A stretch of DNA of 64,000 bases from Collinsella tanakaei (GTDB lineage Bacteria; Actinomycetota; Coriobacteriia; Coriobacteriales; Coriobacteriaceae): assembly GCF_016900375.1 (NCBI RefSeq), contig NZ_JACJKB010000013.1, positions 1-64,000 of the forward strand, given 5' to 3'. Shown here piece after piece: positions 17,135 through 24,328 of the stretch. The notes below the pieces were generated by a model. The model was not told where the DNA came from. It saw only the letters and a program-made list of their open reading frames with translations, and did not search any database. The position numbers and the translations under genes are program-made. The first letter of the stretch is position 1; every line of letters begins with the position of its first letter.

Positions 17135-17435
17135 AGTCTGGACGGACGATGCGCAGGACGTTTATATTTGGTGACAGCGGCACGATAAGAAGACGCTGAA
17201 AAGGCTCAACCGGCTCATTCGAGCTGTCGAGCGCGATCCATTCGACGGCATCGGGAAGCCCGGGCCCTTGCGTGGCGAGCTGTCCGGCATGTGGTCGCGT
17301 CGCATCAATCAGGAAGACCGCTTGGTGTACGAGGTTGCGGACGATCGGCTCATCATCTATTCCGCTAAAGATCATTACGCGCAGGCGCCGTTTTACGGAG
17401 GTGGCGAAGATGTCGAGCATTACGGCTACCGCTGA
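17127..17435 (+). pseudogene. YoeB-like toxin interrupted by an in-frame TGA
   Basis: From ATG 17127 the frame reads MGKVWTDDAQDVYIW, then TGA, then QRHDKKTLKRLNRLIRAVER and on to a YoeB core (DPFDGIGKPGPLRGELSG, MWSRRINQEDRLVYEV, then IIYSAKDHY). Aligned to E. coli YoeB the TGA falls on the second tryptophan of the YWQ motif, so a single TGG to TGA change explains it. Everything downstream, including the basic RNase residues, is still open, with an extension of about 16 residues. YoeB is a ribosome-dependent mRNase. Neighbouring genes use TGA as stop, so this allele should be null, which is consistent with loss of its antitoxin. Confidence 0.75.
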
Positions 17436-17691
17436 GTTGAAGAGAGACGAAGCTTCACGTGCCCCCGTCACTCCGGGGGAGCTTCTTATGGAGGAGTTTC
17501 TTGAGCCTATAGGAATCTCCCAGCACCACCTGGCGCAAGAAACCGGCATACCTGAGCAGCGCATTGAGCAGATGTTGCTCGGTACGTGCCCTGTCACTGC
17601 GGATATCGATCTTCGGCTGTGCCGGTTCTTCGATCTATCTGAAGGATACTGGCTGCGTGCCCAGGCGGCGTGCGATATCGAGGCTGCATGA
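17410..17691 (+). CDS. higA: HigA-family antitoxin (XRE)
   Basis: A 93-residue protein with the HigA signature TPGELLMEEFLEPIGISQHH, followed by LAQETGIPEQRIEQMLLGTC, and the end LRLCRFFDLSEGYWLRAQAA. The ATG at 17410 follows GGAGGTGGCGAAG and overlaps the 3' end of the broken YoeB frame by 26 nt. The order is toxin then antitoxin, as in higBA, but the toxin is YoeB-like rather than HigB-like. With the toxin inactivated the antitoxin may persist as a free regulator. Confidence 0.8.
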   Translation: MSSITATAELKRDEASRAPVTPGELLMEEFLEPIGISQHHLAQETGIPEQRIEQMLLGTCPVTADIDLRLCRFFDLSEGYWLRAQAACDIEAA

Positions 17692-17734
17692 TTGGGGACA
17701 TCTAGGGTTGAGGCCTTGGCTCGAGGGGGTGCGC

Positions 17735-17872
17735 GTGAAGCGGGGGAGAATCGTTGTCGTTACCGGAGCGCCGGGAACGGGGAAGACCATGGTACCGACG
17801 CGCCGTGTTGCGGCCTTTACGATCGCGAGCGACCTGGTTGAACGTGCGCGTCGGCGGGGCGGCACGTCGTAG
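17735..17872 (+). pseudogene. Truncated P-loop NTPase fragment
   Basis: GTG at 17735 (GAGGGGG 5 nt upstream) opens a 45-residue frame, KRGRIVVVTGAPGTGKTMV and on, with a perfect Walker A (GAPGTGKT) directly after the first beta strand, as in small nucleotide or AAA kinases. The frame then ends after about 25 unrelated residues. No Walker B or lid is present, so this is most likely the 5' end of a deleted kinase gene. Confidence 0.45.
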
Positions 17873-17886
17873 GGAGGGCGGGGCAT

Positions 17887-18273
17887 ATGGACGTTTCCGT
17901 TATCGATAAGCAGCTGCTTGCGCACCCCGGTGCGACGAAGGCATTCCACGAGAAGTGGGGTTGGATGGTGTACTGGGTGGGCGGCAGGCAGTTTGCCTGC
18001 GAGTTCACCGCCTCGCCTGATGCGAAGCTGCCGTATGCGGGACGCCATCTCCTTTCGCTCAAGTGCGCCCCCGACCGCATCTGCGAGCTGGTGGCCGAGT
18101 TTCCCGACGGCGTCCTTCCCGGTTACTATTCCGATGGGAGGACATGGATTTCCGTCGACCTCGATGCCGATCTGCCGGAGGAGCTCGTGTTCGACCTTTG
18201 CGATATGAGCTACGAACTGGTCTTCGCCAAGCTGCCCAAGCGCGTGCAGCGGGAGATCATCGGGACAGAGTGA
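17887..18273 (+). CDS. MmcQ/YjbR-family protein
   Basis: A 128-residue protein. The motifs KAFHEKWGWMVYWVGGRQFA, LLSLKCAPDRICELVAEFPD, then GVLPGYYSDGRTWISVDLDA and the C-terminal SYELVFAKLPKRVQREI define the double-stranded-DNA-binding-like YjbR fold. Function in the family is unclear; members occur widely as single-gene units. The ATG is preceded by GGGAGGGCGGGGCAT. It is probably monocistronic. Confidence 0.85.
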   Translation: MDVSVIDKQLLAHPGATKAFHEKWGWMVYWVGGRQFACEFTASPDAKLPYAGRHLLSLKCAPDRICELVAEFPDGVLPGYYSDGRTWISVDLDADLPEELVFDLCDMSYELVFAKLPKRVQREIIGTE

Positions 18274-18301
18274 GAGGTGCGGTCTGTTCTGGAGAAGCCC
18301 T

Positions 18302-19642
18302 TCATTCCGTCATATCAATCTTGTCAGGCAAGAGCCCGGCGGCGTAGAGCGACACGTTGGTCACCCACGGCTGGCCCTCGAACCCCGAGAGCGACAGCCT
18401 GATGCCGCGCTCCAGGTGGAACCGGTCGAGGAACGCTTTCAGGCTCTTTGAGCGGAGGTTTTGCTCGGCTTTGACCTCTACGGGCACGACCCGGCCCTTC
18501 CATTCGTAAACGAAGTCGACCTCGCCCGTCGAGTTTTCGGCGGACCAGTATCGTGGGGTCACCTTGCCCGACGCGTTGAGCACTTGGCACACGTAGTTCT
18601 CGGCAAGCGCTCCCTTGAATTCGGTGAACAGGCGGTTTCCTGTCACAATTGTTGACGCATCGAGCCCGCTCGCCGCTCCCAGAAGGCCTGTGTCAAGGAG
18701 GTAGAGCTTGAAGGCGTTCGGGTCCTCATAGCCGGAGAGGGGGAGTCCTGCCTTGGTGATGCGCCTCACGCGTAGGGCGAGTCCCGCGTCAACGAGCCAC
18801 TGGATGGCCTCCTCGTAGCCACGGGCCCGCGCGCCGGGTCGCACGGCTGAGTAAATGAACTTCTTGTTCTCACGGGCGAGCTGAGATGGCAGCGACTGCC
18901 AGACGTAGCGGATGCGCTCGCTGACCTGAGGGGTGGTATATTTTGAAAAATCCAGCTCATAGGCAGTGAGCAGATTTGTCTGGACGTTACGGACGGCTGA
19001 GTAGTCATGGGTTTCCGCGTAGGTCCTAACCGCCTCCGGCATGCCGCCCACGAAGTAGTACCGACGCAGATGGTCGGTAAAGCGTTCGGAGAACGCATCG
19101 AGAAGGGACGTGTTGGCCTCGCTGAGCACGCGTGCCATGCGGTTCTCGCCCACGGCGTCGAGGTACTCCTCGAACGTCATGGGATACATGGTAAGAAAGT
19201 CGACCTTGCCGACGGGAAAGGAGATGTGCGGTTCGTCGCCCCCCGGTCGCCTTCGTCCGTGCAGGGCAACGCCAAGAAGCGATCCCGCCGCAACGATGGG
19301 CACGTCGGGCCGCCGCTCGCAGAAGGTTTTGAGCGAGCTGAGGGCTCGTGGGCACTCTTGGATCTCGTCGAGCACAACAAGAACGTTCGGCTCTCCCGCG
19401 TCAGTGTTTGTTCTGAGGGAGATCGCCTCAAGGAGGCGCTCCGGATCGAGGCTTCCGTCAAAAACGGCCTTCATGTCCTCATCGGCGAGAAAATCAACAT
19501 AGGCCATATCGTCGAACTCGCGTCGCGCGAACTCCTTGATGGCCCAGGTCTTGCCCACCTGACGTGCGCCCTGAACGAGCAGGGGCTTCCTCGTTGAGCG
19601 CTGCTTCCACTGGACAAGCTGGTCCAGGACATTCCTTCTCAT
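18302..19642 (-). CDS. AAA ATPase with C-terminal DUF4143
   Basis: A 446-residue protein. An N-terminal AAA_14 ATPase has Walker A GARQVGKT near 25-32 and Walker B VLVVLDEIQECP near 107, plus the sensor segment VPIVAAGSLLGVAL. A C-terminal DUF4143 with nuclease-like fold follows (from about 240), ending in EVDFVYEWKGRVVPVEVKAE, the PD-(D/E)XK-type core. These proteins are common in gut bacteria and archaea as singletons, possibly linked to mobile DNA or toxin-like behaviour, but no activity is established. A strong promoter and GGAGG site precede the ATG. Confidence 0.88.
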   Translation of the reverse strand: MRRNVLDQLVQWKQRSTRKPLLVQGARQVGKTWAIKEFARREFDDMAYVDFLADEDMKAVFDGSLDPERLLEAISLRTNTDAGEPNVLVVLDEIQECPRALSSLKTFCERRPDVPIVAAGSLLGVALHGRRRPGGDEPHISFPVGKVDFLTMYPMTFEEYLDAVGENRMARVLSEANTSLLDAFSERFTDHLRRYYFVGGMPEAVRTYAETHDYSAVRNVQTNLLTAYELDFSKYTTPQVSERIRYVWQSLPSQLARENKKFIYSAVRPGARARGYEEAIQWLVDAGLALRVRRITKAGLPLSGYEDPNAFKLYLLDTGLLGAASGLDASTIVTGNRLFTEFKGALAENYVCQVLNASGKVTPRYWSAENSTGEVDFVYEWKGRVVPVEVKAEQNLRSKSLKAFLDRFHLERGIRLSLSGFEGQPWVTNVSLYAAGLLPDKIDMTE

Positions 19643-19646
19643 GGAC

Positions 19647-19695
19647 GCCTCCTATCTTCTCTTTTCCATTATAGGGGGAAGAGGCTAATTGCCAA
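19647..19695 (-). promoter_or_regulatory. Promoter and ribosome-binding site of the AAA/DUF4143 gene
   Basis: On the minus strand a -35 TTGGCA (19690-19695), a 16-nt spacer and a perfect -10 TATAAT (19668-19673) precede GGAGGC (19647-19652) and the ATG at 19642. Further TTGCCA/TTGGCA half-sites at about 19713-19718 and 19745-19750 suggest an operator. The region 19643-19800 is notably AT-rich compared with the rest of the window. Confidence 0.65.
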
Positions 19696-19853
19696 AAAAT
19701 CGTCGCTATAATTGGCAATCTATACAAAAATTCGTCCTTAAAAATGGCAAATCAGTCAGATTTCGCTATCTTTCTATGATCAAGCCTGCCTATGTTGCAC
19801 ACGGGGGTAGGCGGGACATCTGAGGAGGCATCCCAGCGCCCTCCCGATTCGGC

Positions 19854-20753
19854 TCAAAAGTACTTTCGTCGGGTTTGTCCAGACGAATCCCCCTCATAAA
19901 GACTGACTTGCTCCACCTCCGCCTTCGCCGCGTCCCTCCACCTCGCTGGAGAGAGGCCGTGTATCCGAGCGAAGGCTTCGGAGAAGCTCGTGGGAGAGCG
20001 GTAGCCGACCTCCCGTGCCGTCTCAGCGACACTTTTTCCGGCCAGCAGCAGGGCCCTCGCCTCACGCATTCGCCGCGCAGTTATGAAGGCCGACCAAGAG
20101 CTTCCGGTCGCCTGTTTGAACAGGAGCTTGAACTTGGTGGTCCCCATTCCGGCGACAGATGCGGCCTCCTTTCGGCTTACGCCTTCCCGCCACCGCATAT
20201 TCGCGAGTTCGATGGCGGCAAGGATGCCGGTTCGCGCGTCGCCTTCCTTCGGAAGAGCTGCCGCGGCGGTCCCGACAAGCGAGCCGAGAAGGATCTTCGC
20301 CGCTCCCTCGTAGACAAGCGGGGCTCCCGGCGCAGCGGGATCGACGTTGGAGATCTCACCGAGCGCAGAGAGGACCCCGGGGGCCCAGCCCACGCTGTGC
20401 CGCATCTCGGCGAGAAGGGACGAGATGCTCTCGATGGACTTCCATCCGAGCTCGGCGAACGCGCCCCGAAGCGCTCCCTCGAAGTACTCGACCTCCGTGT
20501 AGGCGAAGTGCGAGCCGGCTGGCACGGGCGCTGTGACCCACCCCTCGCGCGTCTCGATGTAGGCAACTGCTATGGGGCCAGATACGACCGCATCTCCGCC
20601 TGCCCCCGGCGCCTGGCCCCGCACCGTGAGGTAGCGACGCGTGTCTATGGCAAAGAGCGTGTCGACGAGGATGGTGAAGTCGCAGGTGACCACCGTGAGG
20701 CCGTCGCCCGCCCGCGCACGGTACCAGCCCTCGGCACGCACGCCGTCGCCCAC
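19854..20753 (-). CDS. AraC-family regulator, 5' end apparently truncated
   Basis: A 299-residue frame with an N-terminal sensor-type domain and a C-terminal AraC domain (about 200-285; VSRKEAASVAGMGTTKFKLL, then KSVAETAREVGYRSPTSFSE followed by AFARIHGLSPARWR). The annotated start is a GTG at 20753 with no ribosome-binding site. The same frame stays open and protein-like upstream (GDDQGAGELF) until it meets the ABC exporter gene on the other strand with no promoter space between them. Both genes therefore look 5'-truncated at a common junction. In related loci such regulators activate the neighbouring pair of ABC exporters. Confidence 0.75.
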   Translation of the reverse strand: MGDGVRAEGWYRARAGDGLTVVTCDFTILVDTLFAIDTRRYLTVRGQAPGAGGDAVVSGPIAVAYIETREGWVTAPVPAGSHFAYTEVEYFEGALRGAFAELGWKSIESISSLLAEMRHSVGWAPGVLSALGEISNVDPAAPGAPLVYEGAAKILLGSLVGTAAAALPKEGDARTGILAAIELANMRWREGVSRKEAASVAGMGTTKFKLLFKQATGSSWSAFITARRMREARALLLAGKSVAETAREVGYRSPTSFSEAFARIHGLSPARWRDAAKAEVEQVSLYEGDSSGQTRRKYF

Positions 20754-20806
20754 GAACAGCTCGCCGGCGCCCTGGTCGTCGCCTGCAGGCGGCGGGCCTC
20801 GGCTGG

Positions 20807-22411
20807 ATGGCCCTCGGGGACGTGGCGGGCAACATCGGCCTCTACCTCGCGGCGCTTCTCTGCGCGCATTCGGCGGCCTTCGACGCCGAGTACAACCTCA
20901 AGCTCCAGATCGTCGAGCACCTGGGGCGCATCCCGCTGGGGCGCCTCGAGGCTCTGGGCACGGGGCGCGTCGGGAAAGTCATGGACGAGAGCGTCGGCGC
21001 CATCGAGGGGTTCTTGGCCCACTCGCTGCCCGACATGGCGGCGGCATTCACCGCGCCGGTGGCGATCGTGGTGCTGCTCTTCGTCTTCGACTGGCGTTTC
21101 GGCCTGGCGGCGGTGGCGTGCATGGTCGCGGCGTTCGGCGTCGAGGCGGCGGGCTTCTCCAATAAGTCGATCACGGACAAGATGCGGCGCCATCTGGTCA
21201 ACCAGGAGCGCATGACGAACGCTACGGTGGAGTACGTGCGTGGCATCCCCGTGGTCAAGGTCTTCCAGCAGACGGTCTACTCGTTCAAGGCGTTCCACGA
21301 CGCCATCGACGAGTTCACGCGCCTTGCGCAGGACTACGCGGTCAAATGGTGCCAGACGCCGCAGTCGCTTTCGCTCACGGTCATCAACGGCGTCGCGATC
21401 TTCCTCGTGCCCGCGGCGATTCTGCTGGCGCCGGGCGAGGGGGACTTCGCGCGCTTCGTCGCCAACTTCGCGTTCTACGCAATCTTCGCGGCCGTGATTC
21501 CCACTGCGGTCACGCGTGTGATGTTCATGTCCGAGGCCTTCCAGTCCGCGGCGGACGCGGTCTCACGCGTTGAGGATGTGCTCGCCGCTCCCGTCATCTC
21601 GGCGCCTGCGCGCCCCTGCACGCCTCAGGGCAACGCTATCCGCTTCGCGGACGTTTCCTTCACCTATGAGAGTTCGGATGTCCCGGCGCTCGATCGCGTG
21701 AGCTTCGATGTTCCGGCGGGCGCCACCGTGGCGCTCGTGGGGCCCTCCGGTGGCGGCAAGACCACGGCGGCGAGTCTCGTGCCGCGCTTCTGGGATGTCG
21801 GCTCGGGGCGCGTGGAGCTCGGAGGCGTGGATGTGCGCGATATGGACCCGCATGACCTCATGGACCGCGTGGCGTTCGTATTTCAGGCGAACAGGCCGTT
21901 CAAGCAGACGGTGCTGGAGAATGTTCGCGCTGCGCGTCCCGACGCGACGCGCGATGAGGTGCTTGCCGCCCTCGAGGCCGCCCAGTGCTCCGACATTTTG
22001 GACAAGCTGCCGCAGGGCGTCGACACGCTTGTGGGTACGGGTGGAGCGCACCTTTCCGGCGGCGAGGTCCAGCGCCTGATGATCGCCCGCGCCATCCTGA
22101 AGAACGCGCCGGTGGTGGTGCTCGACGAGGCCACGGCCTTCGCCGATCCGGAAAACGAGGTCAAGATCCAGGCGGCATTCAGACGGCTTGCCCGCGGGCG
22201 CGATGGCGAGCCTCGCACGGTCCTCATGATCGCGCATAGGCTTTCCACGGTGCGGAACGCCGACAAGATCGTGGTGCTGGACGCCGGACACGTGGCCGAG
22301 CAGGGCGCGCACGACGAGCTGCTGGCGGCAGGCGGCCTGTACGCCCGCATGTGGGCGGATTATGAGCGGTCCGTGAGCTGGCGCATCACGAGCGCCCAGG
22401 AGGTGGAGTAG
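20807..22411 (+). CDS. ABC exporter half-transporter A (membrane-ATPase fusion), 5'-truncated
   Basis: A 534-residue frame with a membrane domain (about 1-260) fused to an ATPase. Walker A is GPSGGGKTT, the signature is HLSGGEVQRL, Walker B is VVVLDEATAFADPENE and the H-loop is AHRLS. The usual first helices of about 50-80 residues are missing. In-frame sequence upstream of the ATG (RRLQAAGLGW, then MALGDVAGNIGL) continues the expected helix until it collides with the AraC gene, so the first available ATG is not the ancestral start. The stop TAG is immediately followed by the next ATG. It probably worked as a heterodimer with the following gene, an IrtAB/YbtPQ-like pair. Confidence 0.8.
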   Translation: MALGDVAGNIGLYLAALLCAHSAAFDAEYNLKLQIVEHLGRIPLGRLEALGTGRVGKVMDESVGAIEGFLAHSLPDMAAAFTAPVAIVVLLFVFDWRFGLAAVACMVAAFGVEAAGFSNKSITDKMRRHLVNQERMTNATVEYVRGIPVVKVFQQTVYSFKAFHDAIDEFTRLAQDYAVKWCQTPQSLSLTVINGVAIFLVPAAILLAPGEGDFARFVANFAFYAIFAAVIPTAVTRVMFMSEAFQSAADAVSRVEDVLAAPVISAPARPCTPQGNAIRFADVSFTYESSDVPALDRVSFDVPAGATVALVGPSGGGKTTAASLVPRFWDVGSGRVELGGVDVRDMDPHDLMDRVAFVFQANRPFKQTVLENVRAARPDATRDEVLAALEAAQCSDILDKLPQGVDTLVGTGGAHLSGGEVQRLMIARAILKNAPVVVLDEATAFADPENEVKIQAAFRRLARGRDGEPRTVLMIAHRLSTVRNADKIVVLDAGHVAEQGAHDELLAAGGLYARMWADYERSVSWRITSAQEVE

Positions 22412-24145
22412 ATGAGTCTCCAGGAGAAGTACGCCCTCACCGATGAGGGCATGCGCAACGTCAAGCTCGGCACCGTGTGGACGGCGGCCTCGAACCTCGT
22501 CATCTTCGGCGGGGTGGGCATCATCTACAAGCTTATGGAGTCGCTTGTGGCGCACCTTACGCAAGGCGCTCCGCTGCCCGCGCCGGCACCCTACGCGCTT
22601 GCCATCGCGGTCTTCGCCGTCGTGCTCTTCGTGACCGAGTATTGGGCATATTACTACCAGTACGGCGTCATCTACAAGGAGAGCGGCCGGCAGCGCATCG
22701 GACTTGCCGAGCGTCTGCGCAAGCTGCCCCTCTCGTTTTTCGGCAGGCGCGATCTTGCCGACCTCACCGAGACCCTCATGACCGACGTCAAGACCACCGA
22801 GCACGCCTACAGCCACGTGCTGCCCGAGCTCTACGGAGCCTACGTTACGCTCGCTGTGGCCGCGGTGGGGCTCTTCGCATTCGATTGGCGGCTCGCGGCG
22901 GCGTCGCTGTGGAGCTGCCCGGTGGGTCTGGCAATCCTGTTCGGCGCGCGCCGCACGCTTCAGCCCATGATGGAGAAGACGCGCATGCGCGGCCTTGTCA
23001 CCTCGGAGGACATCCAGGAGGCACTCGAGTGCGTGCGCGAGGTGCGCGCCACCAACCAGGAGGACCGCTACCTCGAGCATATCCACGCCGACGTGGACGC
23101 CGCCGAGCGTCAGGCGGCTCGCTCCGAGATCGCCTGCGGCGTCTGCGTGAACGGCGCGCAGATCGTGTTGCGCTTGGGCCTCGCGACGACGGTTCTCGCC
23201 GGCGCCGTCTTCATCTTGGAGGGCTCCTGCACCTTTATGACGCTGTTCGCCTTCCTTATCGTGGTGAGCCGCATCTACGCGCCCTTCGACCAGTGCCTCA
23301 TGCTCATCGCGGAGCTCTTCTCGGCAAAGACGGCCGCGGCGCGCATGAAGGGCTTTTTCGAGGAGCCGCTCGCGCAGGGTTCAGAGGCCTATGACCCGGC
23401 AGGTCATGATATCTGCTTCGAGGGAGTTTCGTTCTCTTACGGCGGCGGCGAGAAGGTGCTCGACGGCGTGACGTTTACGGCCCGCGAGGGCGAGGTCACG
23501 GCACTCGTGGGGCCCTCCGGCTCCGGCAAGTCCACCTGCGCGCGCTTGGCGGCGCGCCTGTGGGATGCGGACGCGGGCCGCGTCACCGTGGGCGGCGTGG
23601 ATGTGGCGACCGTGGACCCGGAGGCCCTGCTGCGCGATTTCGCCGTGGTCTTTCAGGACGTCCTGCTGTTCGACGACACGGTGATGGGCAATATCCGTTT
23701 GGGTCGACGCGGCGCCACCGACGAGGAGGTGCTGGCAGCTGCGCGTGCCGCCAACTGCGACGAGTTCGTGAGCAGGTTGCCGGAAGGCTACGACACGATG
23801 ATCGGCGAGAACGGCTCCAAGCTCTCCGGCGGTGAGCGTCAGCGCATCTCCATCGCCCGCGCGCTGCTCAAGGACGCGCCCGTCGTGCTGCTCGACGAGG
23901 CGACGGCGAGCTTGGACGTGGAGAACGAGACGAAGGTCCAGGAGGCACTCTCGAGGCTCCTTGTCGGCAAGACCGTCATCGTGATCGCCCACCGCATGCG
24001 CACGGTGCAGGCGGCGGACAAGATCGTGGTGCTCGATGGCGGGCGCGTGGCCGAGCAGGGGAGTCCTGCTGAGCTCCTGGCGCGCGGCGGTCTTTTCGCC
24101 CGCATGGTGCGCTTGCAGACCGAGAGCGCGAACTGGGCGCTGTAG
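22412..24145 (+). CDS. ABC exporter half-transporter B (membrane-ATPase fusion)
   Basis: A 577-residue full-length half-transporter. Six helices lie between about 25 and 300, and the coupling region is RLRKLPLSFFGRRDLADLTE. The ATPase has GPSGSGKST, a Q-loop, KLSGGERQRISIARAL, VLLDEATASLDVENE and AHRM. Its ATG directly abuts the previous stop after GGAGGTGGAGTAG. The partner's N-terminus appears lost, so whether a functional heterodimer still forms is uncertain. Family relatives transport siderophores, haem precursors or lipids; the substrate here is unknown. Confidence 0.88.
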   Translation: MSLQEKYALTDEGMRNVKLGTVWTAASNLVIFGGVGIIYKLMESLVAHLTQGAPLPAPAPYALAIAVFAVVLFVTEYWAYYYQYGVIYKESGRQRIGLAERLRKLPLSFFGRRDLADLTETLMTDVKTTEHAYSHVLPELYGAYVTLAVAAVGLFAFDWRLAAASLWSCPVGLAILFGARRTLQPMMEKTRMRGLVTSEDIQEALECVREVRATNQEDRYLEHIHADVDAAERQAARSEIACGVCVNGAQIVLRLGLATTVLAGAVFILEGSCTFMTLFAFLIVVSRIYAPFDQCLMLIAELFSAKTAAARMKGFFEEPLAQGSEAYDPAGHDICFEGVSFSYGGGEKVLDGVTFTAREGEVTALVGPSGSGKSTCARLAARLWDADAGRVTVGGVDVATVDPEALLRDFAVVFQDVLLFDDTVMGNIRLGRRGATDEEVLAAARAANCDEFVSRLPEGYDTMIGENGSKLSGGERQRISIARALLKDAPVVLLDEATASLDVENETKVQEALSRLLVGKTVIVIAHRMRTVQAADKIVVLDGGRVAEQGSPAELLARGGLFARMVRLQTESANWAL

Positions 24146-24263
24146 GCGGATCATCGCCTCATGGATGTGCGGGTTTTGGACGTTGCGGGATTCGGTGGCG
24201 TCCGGGACCCGCATGTCCTCCCGGCCGCGCATCGGGCCGTTCTTCGAGGGACCTGCGGAAAAG

Positions 24264-24305
24264 CCCGCTGCGCGCATGACCAGCGTGTCGTGCGCGCAGC
24301 GGGCG
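24264..24305. terminator. Strong bidirectional stem-loop
   Basis: An 18-bp stem (24264-24281 with 24288-24305; one G-U pair) around a 6-nt loop, GC-rich, in the 183-bp gap between the convergent ABC exporter and P-type ATPase genes. Confidence 0.65.
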
Positions 24306-24328
24306 CCAGGTCGGGAGGGCTGGCTTCG

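Noticed and set aside
17127-17435. Selenocysteine or Trp recoding at the YoeB TGA
   Set aside because: No SECIS-like hairpin is evident after the TGA, neighbouring genes use TGA as stop, and the antitoxin is lost. A null mutation is simpler.
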